Shown: positions 26,521 through 34,714 of the stretch, one piece after another
Numbering within the stretch: the first letter of the stretch is position 1
Layout: each line of letters starts with the position of its first letter
Source: Gudongella sp964575895
GTDB taxonomy: Bacteria; Bacillota; Clostridia; Tissierellales; Tissierellaceae
DNA: 64,000 nucleotides
Assembly: GCA_964575895.1 (NCBI GenBank)
Contig: CAZNTE010000003.1
Location: forward strand, 1-64,000
Reading direction: 5' to 3'
The notes under the pieces: generated by a model
The model's database searches: none
Told to the model about the DNA's origin: nothing
What the model saw: only the letters and a program-made list of their open reading frames with translations
Translations under genes and position numbers: made by a program

Positions 26521-27114
26521 ATGAAACATTTAGAAAAACTTGAAAAACTAATTCGAAAGCAACATGGCACAGTTTTAAGTTCCGATCTGGATTTATATGA
26601 CATTCCTAGAATCTATCTCCAAATGATGGTATCCGAAGGAAAACTTGAAAGAGTTGAACGTGGTATTTATGTTTCAATTGATTCCATAGAAGATGAGCTG
26701 TTTTCAATGCAAACAAAATATCCAAAATTGATTTATTCTCATGAGACAGCGCTCTACTTTCACGGACTTTCTGACAGAACACCTTTCGAGTATTCTGCCT
26801 CAGTTCCTAGTGGTTACAAAGTGGTTGGATCAGTTGCAAATCGATTCAAAATATATTACATCAAAAAGGAGCTGCACGAACTTGGTGTTGAAATGATTAA
26901 GAGCTCCCATGGCAATCCAATAAGGATTTACAATGTGGAAAGGACTCTCTGTGATTTAATTAGAAGTAGAAACCGTATTGATATTCAGATCCTTAATGAT
27001 GCCTTAAATCGTTTTGTGAAGTTGAAATCTATGGATAACTTGATTCTTATGGATTACGCTAAAAAACTAAAAGTTGAATCAGTACTGAAAAGATATCTGG
27101 AGGTGCTAATATGA
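26521..27114 (+). CDS. abiEi: type IV antitoxin AbiEi family protein
   Basis: About 197 residues. An N-terminal winged helix (about 1-55, LIRKQHGTVLSSDL to VERGIYV) precedes the AbiEi C-terminal domain (YPKLIYSHETALYFHGLSD, then VERTLCDLIRSR). The partner of AbiEii toxins, it binds DNA to autoregulate and neutralises the toxin without stable protein contact in studied cases. GTG/ATG starts occur in a row at 26512, 26515, 26518 and 26521. The AAGG at 26509-26512 fits 26518 or 26521 best. It overlaps the toxin gene by four bases (ATGA), typical for these modules. Confidence 0.88.
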   Translation: MKHLEKLEKLIRKQHGTVLSSDLDLYDIPRIYLQMMVSEGKLERVERGIYVSIDSIEDELFSMQTKYPKLIYSHETALYFHGLSDRTPFEYSASVPSGYKVVGSVANRFKIYYIKKELHELGVEMIKSSHGNPIRIYNVERTLCDLIRSRNRIDIQILNDALNRFVKLKSMDNLILMDYAKKLKVESVLKRYLEVLI

Positions 27115-27941
27115 GTAGAGAATCCATGAGCTTAAAGGCAAATATAAGAAATTTGGCCAGAAAGAAAGATATGTCTCCCCAAGTCGTACTGCAAAACTAT
27201 ATGTTTGAGCGGTTCCTGGAAAGGCTTTCAAAGTCAAAGTATCATGATAAATTCATCTTGAAAGGAGGGCTACTAATAGCAGCGCTTGTTGGCATAGATA
27301 ACCGATCAACAATGGATATGGATGCTACGATTAAGAATTATTCTATTAATGATGAATCAGTGACCCAAGCGATCAAAGACATATGCAATGTATTTATTGA
27401 TGATGATGTGTCATTCTCATTTTCGGGCATTAATTCCATTAGGGATGAAGATGTCTATGGTGGATATCGAGTAAGCATCATTGCTGAATTTGATACGATC
27501 ATCACTCCTTTGCAGATTGATATCTCAACAGGTGATGTCATCACTCCTAAGGAAGCACTCTATTTGTATAAAATGATTTTTAAAGAAGGCAGCGTGAGTA
27601 TTTGGGCTTATAATATTGAAACAATCTTGGCAGAAAAAGTTGAAACAATTTTGAGAAGAGGTGAACTGAATACACGTGCCAGAGATTTCTATGATGTCTA
27701 TACCCTGGTGAAAACTCAGCCTTTTGAATATTCCATATTTTTACAAGCACTAATATCAACAGCCACACATAGAGAAACAACTCATATATTTACTAATCTC
27801 AAAAGCCGCTTAGATGAACTCAGTGAAAGCAAAACACTGAGTTCAAGATGGAATAAGTACAAAAAAGATTATCGGTACGCACATGAGATATCATATGAAG
27901 ATGTCATGGATACCCTGAGAAGATTGGTGCTGGGACTCTGA
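27111..27941 (+). CDS. abiEii: type IV toxin, AbiEii/AbiGii nucleotidyltransferase
   Basis: A 276-residue nucleotidyltransferase-fold protein. FILKGGLLIAAL near 44 and RSTMDMDAT near 64 match the GG and DxD metal and nucleotide motifs, and later AEKVETILRRGELNTRARDFYDVY near 168 is typical of AbiEii. Such toxins act in abortive infection and inhibit growth by modifying or blocking an essential RNA factor. The gene overlaps the antitoxin gene. It sits between an IS relic and a terminator, so the pair looks like an acquired cassette. Confidence 0.9.
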   Translation: MSRESMSLKANIRNLARKKDMSPQVVLQNYMFERFLERLSKSKYHDKFILKGGLLIAALVGIDNRSTMDMDATIKNYSINDESVTQAIKDICNVFIDDDVSFSFSGINSIRDEDVYGGYRVSIIAEFDTIITPLQIDISTGDVITPKEALYLYKMIFKEGSVSIWAYNIETILAEKVETILRRGELNTRARDFYDVYTLVKTQPFEYSIFLQALISTATHRETTHIFTNLKSRLDELSESKTLSSRWNKYKKDYRYAHEISYEDVMDTLRRLVLGL

Positions 27942-28015
27942 TCAATTTCTTTATTATCGGAATTACATATCAGTTAATTTAAGTATACAAGCTTGAAAAC
28001 ATATGAAAATAGATG

Positions 28016-28053
28016 AAGGTGTGGAAAGAAATTAATCACTCTCCACACCTTTA
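28016..28053. terminator. bidirectional terminator, abiE / SLH-PrcB gene
   Basis: AAGGTGTGGA and TCCACACCTT flank a loop of about 16 bases. It serves convergent transcription units, although the T-runs are short on both sides. Confidence 0.65.
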
Positions 28054-28064
28054 ATATGTTTCTT

Positions 28065-28907
28065 CTATTCTCTAAATCCATCCACTACGAAATTATATGG
28101 TTCTTCCCCTAACACACTCTTTTCAATTTCTAATGTTATGGTCTTGTAGGTTATAACCTGAGCTTGCATTAAATCTGGATCTGGTGGAGTAATTGTAAAG
28201 AATATCCTGTAAACATCGCTTTCTCTTTGAATTTTATCAACTGTTAAAGTATAGCCTGGAGTTGGAAACTCCTTAGTAATGGTAATCTTTACAATCTCAT
28301 CTTCAACTTTGGTTATCATTTCTTCCTGCCCATTATAAGCTTGGACTATACTTAAGATTTTAAAAGATATATCATTTTCTTCCTTTAGTATCTTATCCAA
28401 CCTCTGGAGTACTATCACTGCTTCAGCTTGAGTTAAATTCCTATTTGGATTGAAAATACTGTTTCCTTCACCAATTATTACACCTTTTTCATTCAAGAGT
28501 TTCAAATACCTTACTTGTTCTTCGTTTAAATCATTTACATCCTTAAAATTAAGGGGATATTCCAAACTGCCCATAATTCCAATTGATTCCAGTCTTGAGC
28601 CTACTATATTCAGCATTTCGCTTCTTTTTATTATTCCTAGATTATCCAGCCCGTCTACTTCAAAATAGTGTTTGTTAAATAATGATATTGTAGATAAGGT
28701 GAAATTTTGATTTTCTATTCCTTCATTGGGGCTAAAATCTCTAAAGTTATTCTTTGTTAAATATGGGAAGTAGTAGGCCATGAATGTTCTGTTAATATCT
28801 TTATCTGCCCAGTGACCTGATAACTTTTCACTTATATCCCCATAAACAACAGAGCTTAGAGTTAAAATAAATACCAATACTAGAATTATAATTTTAGATC
28901 TTTTCAT
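28065..28907 (-). CDS. secreted SLH-domain protein with PrcB-like C-terminal domain
   Basis: A 280-residue secreted protein. A signal peptide covers about 1-23. About two to three degenerate SLH units follow (LSGHWADKDI near 29, YPLNFKDVNDL near 118 and NPNRNLTQAEAVIVLQRL near 154). The C-terminal domain of about 80 residues (TPGYTLTVDKI near 217, then a QVITYKTITLEI strand) resembles the PrcB protease-complex-stability domain. PrcB proteins stabilise surface proteases in oral spirochetes. Here it could tie a protease such as the CtpA homologue at 49327 to the wall, which is inference. It is a single gene, convergent with abiE. Confidence 0.8.
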   Translation of the reverse strand: MKRSKIIILVLVFILTLSSVVYGDISEKLSGHWADKDINRTFMAYYFPYLTKNNFRDFSPNEGIENQNFTLSTISLFNKHYFEVDGLDNLGIIKRSEMLNIVGSRLESIGIMGSLEYPLNFKDVNDLNEEQVRYLKLLNEKGVIIGEGNSIFNPNRNLTQAEAVIVLQRLDKILKEENDISFKILSIVQAYNGQEEMITKVEDEIVKITITKEFPTPGYTLTVDKIQRESDVYRIFFTITPPDPDLMQAQVITYKTITLEIEKSVLGEEPYNFVVDGFRE

Positions 28908-29154
28908 AGCATAAACCTCCTTGACATAATTATACCCATAGAATTATTCAGTAAAGTTACAGTAGGGTTACAATGGAGTTACAATTAATATACGAAATTT
29001 TTCTCCTAAAACGTCTTGATTACAAGATTTCAATGCAAATATAATTTTCATTACATCTACTTAGAAATGTCTATTGTTTCATTTAAATTACAATTATATT
29101 TCATTGATTGATATTAATATGTTTAGTGATATAATTCTTTTAGGAGTTGATTTA

Positions 29155-30150
29155 ATGAAAAGAGTAATTCTTATAACACTTTCTCTTTTATTGCTACTTA
29201 CACCTATTCAATCCCTTGCAATGGGATTTGTTGATGTTAATAGCTCACATTGGTCTTATGAAAGTGTAAATTATATAAGAGAAAATGGAATCTTTGATGG
29301 TTATACAGACGGAACCTTTAGACCGGATGAAAAAATGTCCAGAGGAGAGTTTATAAAGTCGGTACTTTCCATTTTAGGTTATTCAAATATGCCTAAAACA
29401 TCTTCCCATTGGGCTAGTGGTTACGTGGACAAGGGATTAGAGCTAGAAATCATCTGCTCATACAACAGTACAAACCTGGATGAGAAGATTTCTAGATATG
29501 ATATGGCCAGAATAATTTCTAAGGTTTTAAGCTATAAAAATAATGCCCCTGAAGAGGATCTATCAATATATGAGCCCCTGCTATCAGATGTATCATATAT
29601 TGGAGCAGTTGATGTAAAGGAATCAGTCCTGCATGCTTTCTCTGAAGGTATCTTAACTGGGTACCCCAACAAGAGTTTTGAAGGGGATAGACAATTAACC
29701 AGAGCTGAGGCTGCAACGGTAATTCTTAGAATCATGGATAGCACTAAGAGAGTACCACCCCAACTTGATTATATAAGTCAGTACCAGTTAAGGGTATTAA
29801 ATCTAGTAAACATAGAAAGAGAAAAAGCTGGATTGCACAAATTAGGTTTATGGAATGAATTATCAGATATTGCTATGGAAAAATCCAAGGATATGGCTGT
29901 TTTTGATTATTTTTCCCACACTTCACCAAACTACGGAAGCCCTTTTGATATGATGAAAAGCTTTGGCATTTCTTATAGAGCAGCTGGTGAAAATATAGCC
30001 TACGGACAGGAGACACCAGAAAAGGTAGTAGAGGCTTGGATGAATTCCCAGGGACACAAGGAGAATATCTTAAGACCTGAGTTTAACAGAATAGGTATTG
30101 GTGTATATTTTGATCAATACTATTACTGGACCCAATTGTTTACGGATTAG
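29155..30150 (+). CDS. SLH-domain CAP (SCP-like) extracellular protein
   Basis: 331 residues. A signal peptide (about 1-23) precedes three SLH units (FVDVNSSHWSYESVNYIREN near 24, SSHWASGYVDKGLEL near 82 and LTRAEAATVILRIMD near 178). The C-terminal CAP domain (about 205-331) has LVNIEREKAGL, FDYFSHTSPNYGSPFDMM, GENIAYGQETPEKVVEAWM and NILRPEFNRIGIGVY. This YkwD/CalY-type layout is common on spore and cell surfaces of Firmicutes, and the biochemical role is unclear. ATG 29155 is chosen because AGGAG lies just before it and the signal peptide starts there. The 27 codons upstream are not signal-like. Confidence 0.92.
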   Translation: MKRVILITLSLLLLLTPIQSLAMGFVDVNSSHWSYESVNYIRENGIFDGYTDGTFRPDEKMSRGEFIKSVLSILGYSNMPKTSSHWASGYVDKGLELEIICSYNSTNLDEKISRYDMARIISKVLSYKNNAPEEDLSIYEPLLSDVSYIGAVDVKESVLHAFSEGILTGYPNKSFEGDRQLTRAEAATVILRIMDSTKRVPPQLDYISQYQLRVLNLVNIEREKAGLHKLGLWNELSDIAMEKSKDMAVFDYFSHTSPNYGSPFDMMKSFGISYRAAGENIAYGQETPEKVVEAWMNSQGHKENILRPEFNRIGIGVYFDQYYYWTQLFTD

Positions 30151-30173
30151 AAACTTAATTTTATCAAAGCTAA

Positions 30174-30204
30174 AAAACAAGCGGCCAACCATGGCCGCTG
30201 TTTT
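30174..30204. terminator. bidirectional terminator, CAP gene / 5'-nucleotidase gene
   Basis: GCGGCC and GGCCGC form a strong GC stem. On the minus strand TTGTTTTTTAG follows, and on the plus strand TGTTTTAA. Confidence 0.85.
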
Positions 30205-30233
30205 AATCTATTTCTTTCTTTACTTACTTACAA

Positions 30234-31928
30234 CTATTGTGGTATATGAATAATCTGATTAGGGAATATTAGATGTGGATTACTAAGCTCATTGTACTCA
30301 GCTAAAAACTGCCAGGTTGTGTTGTGCTTTAATCCAATTCTATATAGGTTATCTCCCTTAACTACAACATATTCAATATCTTTCTTTACTTCTACTGCTG
30401 TTATTCTTCCTTCTTTTTCTGGAGCTAAAGTCTCTAATTCAGTTATATGCTCTATAAGAACATCAGATAATAATCCACCTTCACCTACAAATGGTTTCCC
30501 ACCAAACATGGTGTACCCATCTCCACCACTGGCCATAAAATCATTAGTAACCATTGTATAAGTCTTAGTAAGATCTATTTCTTCTCCACCAATCATAATC
30601 TTTGTTACTCTACTTAATGGTTCCAAATTAGCATCAAATTCATAAGTTAATCCGCTAACATGAGGAAATTGACCTGCTGCTGCTGGATAGTCCTTAACTC
30701 CATGCTCTATAGCATCCCAAACTTCCTGACCAGTTACTTCAATCACAGCTAGGGTGTTTGTAAATGGGAACGAAGTCAATACGTGATTAACTGTAATATC
30801 ACCAGCTGGAATTGACTCTCTAATTCCACCACCATTGGTAAGGGCAAAATCCGCTCCAGTTGATAATCTCATTGCATCGGTGATTAGATTACCAAGATTT
30901 GTTTCTCCAGCTCTTACATGCTCTCTAAGACCATCTAAATCTACTTCAGTCTTTCCAATAACTTGAGAAACTATTGGGTCATTAATTACTTTTATCTCTG
31001 CAATTACTTCATCGATTTCTTCGTTGACTTCAAGATCCTTAGCTTCTTCATAAGGCATTAGTCTTGCTGCTGCAGTAAATCCTTCTGCATCAAATTCAAT
31101 ATCAACTATACCAATGTTCTTAGTATATGATCCAGCTTGAACTATCAATACATCATTGATTAACTCACCTTCTGTCAATTCGTGATGGCTATGTCCATCA
31201 ACAATTAAATCAATTCCTGGAACTTCTTCTGCAACTAACTTAGCTGTGTTAACTGAGGATGCATCAATTCCTAAGTGAACTAGGGCAATAACAAAATCTA
31301 CTTCCAATGCTTCTAGTTCTGCAACCATCTCTTTTCCTACTTCTACTACATCTGTAAATTCAATTCCTTCAGTATTCTTTGGATGAGACTTGTACTTGGT
31401 TTCATCTGTACCTAAACCAAATATCCCAACTTTTAATCCATTTTCCATTTCATAAACTACGTAAGGTTCAAAGTCTGATGTGCCATCTTCTTCCCAAACA
31501 ATATTTGATCCTAGTATAGGAAATTCTGCCAATCCTTTTAATTCCATAAGTCTTTCATATCCATAGTTAAAATCGTGATTACCGGGAACCATTGCATCAA
31601 ATCCCATAATATTCATCAATTCAACCATTGTTTCACCTTGTGTCACGTTAATAATTGTAGTACCGTGGAATACATCTCCTGCATTTAAGAAAAGTAGATT
31701 CGGATTTTCTTCTCTAAGCATATTAACCTTGGTCATTAACTTAGAAAATCCCAAAGCACCTTCTCTGGTATCTTCCTCAACTCTACCATGAACGTCATTT
31801 ACATGTACAACTGTAAGTTTCATGGTCTCTTCTTCTGCAAAGGCAGCTTGACCTGGTAATATGGTCATACCAAGGAAAAGTACCAAGGTTAGAAATACAC
31901 TTAAAAACTTTTTGTTCTTAATATACAT
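30234..31928 (-). CDS. secreted 5'-nucleotidase / metallophosphatase with C-terminal LysM
   Basis: 564 residues. A signal peptide spans about 1-31. The calcineurin-like phosphatase domain (about 37-290) has VVHVNDVHGRV, NAGDVFHG, GNHDFNYGYE and DGHSHHE. The 5'-nucleotidase C-terminal substrate domain (about 325-490) has NLGNLITDAMR, NGGGIRESIPAG and ASGGDGYTMF. A LysM domain (about 518-563, VVKGDNLYRIGLKHNTTW to NQIIHIP) binds peptidoglycan. UshA/YfkN-type enzymes release phosphate and nucleosides from extracellular nucleotides. LysM anchoring in place of SLH or LPXTG distinguishes it from its neighbours. Confidence 0.93.
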   Translation of the reverse strand: MYIKNKKFLSVFLTLVLFLGMTILPGQAAFAEEETMKLTVVHVNDVHGRVEEDTREGALGFSKLMTKVNMLREENPNLLFLNAGDVFHGTTIINVTQGETMVELMNIMGFDAMVPGNHDFNYGYERLMELKGLAEFPILGSNIVWEEDGTSDFEPYVVYEMENGLKVGIFGLGTDETKYKSHPKNTEGIEFTDVVEVGKEMVAELEALEVDFVIALVHLGIDASSVNTAKLVAEEVPGIDLIVDGHSHHELTEGELINDVLIVQAGSYTKNIGIVDIEFDAEGFTAAARLMPYEEAKDLEVNEEIDEVIAEIKVINDPIVSQVIGKTEVDLDGLREHVRAGETNLGNLITDAMRLSTGADFALTNGGGIRESIPAGDITVNHVLTSFPFTNTLAVIEVTGQEVWDAIEHGVKDYPAAAGQFPHVSGLTYEFDANLEPLSRVTKIMIGGEEIDLTKTYTMVTNDFMASGGDGYTMFGGKPFVGEGGLLSDVLIEHITELETLAPEKEGRITAVEVKKDIEYVVVKGDNLYRIGLKHNTTWQFLAEYNELSNPHLIFPNQIIHIPQ

Positions 31929-32092
31929 ATATACATCCCCCTTTTATTTTTTACTACATGTTTTATATACCCTTAATGTAAAAATTAACCACTTAAAAAT
32001 TTAATATGTCTTGAATTTGTTACGAATATTTAATTCTTTAATAGTTTAAATAGATAAGAACTATGGTATCATATACTTATAATAGTGATAGT

Positions 32093-32186
32093 GTATATCA
32101 TTAAGGGCAAACCTAGAGAAATTTAGGGGCGCAAAGCATGAAGTCTACGGTCTTATGACTAGGATGGTTCAGCTGCTGTGATTGAT
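32093..32186 (+). promoter_or_regulatory. c-di-GMP-I riboswitch, first of a tandem pair
   Basis: The core elements appear in order: AAGGGCAAACC, a stem with a GAAA loop (CTAGA GAAA TTTAG), GGCGCAAAGC, AAGTCTACGGTCTTATGACT, and GATGGTTCAGCTGC. AGGG before CAAA keeps the guanine used for c-di-GMP recognition in GEMM-I RNAs. A possible TATAAT at about 32079-32084 lies just upstream. The 3' end of the aptamer shares AGCTGC with the following terminator. Confidence 0.88.
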
Positions 32187-32203
32187 CATGGCAGCTTTTT
32201 TAT
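32170..32203 (+). terminator. terminator of first riboswitch
   Basis: AGCTGC and GCAGCT with a 14-base loop are followed by TTTTTATTT. The 5' arm belongs to the aptamer's 3' side, so aptamer folding should prevent this hairpin. Confidence 0.82.
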
Positions 32204-32293
32204 TTCATACAAGGGTAAAGCTATTGAAAGATAGCTACACAAAGCTAGAAGTCTAAAGCCTATGGGCTATGATAGTTCGGCTGCTATGAAAAT
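32203..32293 (+). promoter_or_regulatory. c-di-GMP-I riboswitch, second of a tandem pair
   Basis: P1 forms between TTTCATA (32203-32209) and TATGAAA (32285-32291). Inside are AAGGGTAAAGC, a GAAA-capped stem (CTATT GAAA GATAG), ACACAAAGC, AGAAGTCTAAAG, CCTATGGGCTATG and ATAGTTCGGCTGC. The GGGT before AAA differs from the usual GGGC, and ACACAAAGC from ACGCAAAGC, so ligand affinity may differ from the first copy. It lies directly between the first terminator and the CnaB gene. Confidence 0.85.
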
Positions 32294-32317
32294 TGGCAGC
32301 CGATTTCTGTTTTTTTG
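32277..32317 (+). terminator. terminator of second riboswitch
   Basis: CGGCTGC and GCAGCCG form the stem, and TTTCTGTTTTTTT follows. The loop contains the P1 3' strand TATGAAA and the 5' arm is the aptamer's last segment, so the two structures exclude each other. Confidence 0.85.
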
Positions 32318-32332
32318 TAGATCTTTAATAAA

Positions 32333-34642
32333 ATGAGAGGAAAAAGTGTAGCACTTGTAATCCTACTGATTATTAGTATGTTTTTCTCTGGCTTTACATT
32401 TGTGGATATTGTAGGGAATGATAACGGTATGGATTATAAGGTGAATGGGGCAACTGATTCTATCTTCTACTTCAATCAGGACCTAACACTAAGTAATACC
32501 CCTACGGAATATTGGGTTGAGTTTACAGTATCTGAAGATGGTAAGTATTTAAGCTTTGAGACAAACAATATCACCCTATCACAGATATCAGTAAAGGGTG
32601 GTAATAAGTACAGACTTTACTCAGGACTTGGAGCAACTGGTGAAGACTTAAGGGCACCACTTAACAATGGTGGTAATGTACCAACTATTTCACACTATTC
32701 TTTTAACTTAGGAACTATCATTCAGCCTTGGTTAGGTAATATAGAAGTTACTAAATCTGTGGATGATTGGATGGATGATACTCCAGATTTAGCTGGATTT
32801 ACCATTGAACTATGGCAAGATGGTGTTCTAGTTGAAAGCAAAATCACAGATTCAAATGGTAAAGTAGTATTCTCGAATTTATCTGAAGGATCATACTTGA
32901 TCAAGGAAAACCTTGGAGAAGAGTCAGATGAATGGGATGTAACTATTCAAAATAACGGTGTAGTTGTTTTAGACCAAAACGATGATAAGACAACCTATAC
33001 TGTAACTGTTCATAATGAAAAAATCTGGAAGGGTACAATAAGGGTTCAGAAAGAGCTTGTTGGTGTTCCTGTTATTGATGGTCCTTCAGAAAATGAAGTA
33101 AATTTAGTAGTAATTTCACCTTTAGCAGGATTTAACATGGAGTTATGGCAAGATGAAGTTAAGTTATTTGGTCCTACACCTACTAACAATGATGGTATCG
33201 TTGAATTTGGAAATTTAACTGCTGGTGATTATACAATTAAGGAGATCCTAGGTGAATGGTCTGAATTCTTCAGTGTATCAATTGAAAATAATGGCAACAT
33301 AACCATTGGCCCAGAAAATGATACAAATGATATATTTGATATTACTGTTACTAACACTTGGAAAACTGAAGATGATCCATGGACTGGAACCATTAGAGTA
33401 ATCAAAGATATAGTAGGTATTCCAGAAAATGAAATTGATCTTGAAGGTTTTGAATTTGAAATCTGGCAGGATGATGTTAAAATAGCTGGTCCACTTATGA
33501 CTGATGAGTTCGGTGAAGTTGAATTTCCTGATTTAGCACCAGGAACCTATGAGGTTAAAGAAATTCTTGGAGAAGCTTCTATGCTATGGACTGTAACTTA
33601 TGAAAATGAAGGTATGGTTATAGTAACACAAGAAAATGAGTCAGACGATGTATTTGAGATTGATGTTACCAATACCTGGAAAACAGAGGATGATCCTTGG
33701 ACTGGAACCATTAGAATAATTAAGGATGTAGTTGGAGAACCCGAAGATCCACCTTTAAATGAGATGTCTTTACTAGAAGTGGAATCTGATTTGGAAGGCT
33801 TTGCTTTTGAAATATGGAAAGATGATGTTAAGATAGCTGGCCCATTATCAACTGATGAGTTTGGTGTAGTTGAGTTTCCAAATTTAGCACCAGGAACCTA
33901 TGAAGTTAAAGAAATACTAGGGGAAGCTGCTAGCTTATGGACAGTAACTTATGAAAATGAAGGTATAGTTATAGTAACAGAAGAAAACGAAACTTATGAT
34001 GTATTTGAGATTGATGTTACCAATACCTGGAAAACTGAGGATGATCCTTGGACTGGAACCATAAGAGTTCAAAAGGCCGTTAGTGACTCTCAAAACTCTA
34101 ATCCATCATTATCTGGATTCCAAATGGAACTTTGGGAAGATGGAGTTAGAATTAGAGGTCCTCTTGCTACCAATTCAGAAGGTATTGTTGAATTTAATGG
34201 ATTAAGTGAAGGACAATATCAAGTAAGAGAGGTACTATCCAGCCTATATCAAACATCAATAACTAATAATGGAAATATTGAAATTTCAGAGGAAAATGAA
34301 ACAGATGATATATTCCTTGTAACAGTAACAAATACTAGGGTATATACAATAATAAATAACCCACCCCCAATATTCTTCTTCCCACCTCCAGTTATAAATG
34401 AGGTTGAAGAAGAAGTTGAAATAATCGAAGAAGAAGTTATACCTGAAACACCTCCAGTTGTTGAGGAGGAAGAGGTAATTGAAGAAGAGATAATGGAAGT
34501 TGAAGAGGAGATAGAAATTGAAGAAGATCCAATTCCTCAAGCAACATTACCAAGAACTGGTTCTAGTCCATCACTACTACTATATGGACTAATGTCTCTA
34601 GTTGCTGGGTTAACCCTTAAGGGTAAAAAAGATAAGAGATAA
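32333..34642 (+). CDS. LPXTG-anchored surface protein with five CnaB-like repeats
   Basis: 769 residues. The signal peptide covers about 1-24. A unique N-terminal domain runs to about 135. Five prealbumin/CnaB-like repeats follow, each opening like GTIRVIKDIVG and closing with VTNTWKTEDDPW-like joints, with E-rich strands that may form isopeptide bonds. A Pro/Glu stalk (about 665-735) leads to the sortase signal LPRTG, a hydrophobic helix and a KGKKDKR tail. It is probably a pilin-like or stalk adhesin. There is no ribosome site before ATG 32333: the terminator T-run is 16 bases upstream and the leader TAGATCTTTAATAAA lacks purine-rich complementarity. No sortase gene is in the window. Two tandem c-di-GMP riboswitches control it. 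Confidence 0.93.
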   Translation: MRGKSVALVILLIISMFFSGFTFVDIVGNDNGMDYKVNGATDSIFYFNQDLTLSNTPTEYWVEFTVSEDGKYLSFETNNITLSQISVKGGNKYRLYSGLGATGEDLRAPLNNGGNVPTISHYSFNLGTIIQPWLGNIEVTKSVDDWMDDTPDLAGFTIELWQDGVLVESKITDSNGKVVFSNLSEGSYLIKENLGEESDEWDVTIQNNGVVVLDQNDDKTTYTVTVHNEKIWKGTIRVQKELVGVPVIDGPSENEVNLVVISPLAGFNMELWQDEVKLFGPTPTNNDGIVEFGNLTAGDYTIKEILGEWSEFFSVSIENNGNITIGPENDTNDIFDITVTNTWKTEDDPWTGTIRVIKDIVGIPENEIDLEGFEFEIWQDDVKIAGPLMTDEFGEVEFPDLAPGTYEVKEILGEASMLWTVTYENEGMVIVTQENESDDVFEIDVTNTWKTEDDPWTGTIRIIKDVVGEPEDPPLNEMSLLEVESDLEGFAFEIWKDDVKIAGPLSTDEFGVVEFPNLAPGTYEVKEILGEAASLWTVTYENEGIVIVTEENETYDVFEIDVTNTWKTEDDPWTGTIRVQKAVSDSQNSNPSLSGFQMELWEDGVRIRGPLATNSEGIVEFNGLSEGQYQVREVLSSLYQTSITNNGNIEISEENETDDIFLVTVTNTRVYTIINNPPPIFFFPPPVINEVEEEVEIIEEEVIPETPPVVEEEEVIEEEIMEVEEEIEIEEDPIPQATLPRTGSSPSLLLYGLMSLVAGLTLKGKKDKR

Positions 34643-34684
34643 CCTTTAGAGCTTAAGTTTTTACAATTGCTGGTATAAGAATTT

Positions 34685-34714
34685 AGGGAGCACCATTTAT
34701 GGTACTCCCTATTT
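34685..34714. terminator. bidirectional terminator
   Basis: AGGGAGCACCAT and ATGGTACTCCCT pair with one mismatch. It lies between the convergent CnaB gene and the copper-amine-oxidase-N gene. Confidence 0.75.
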
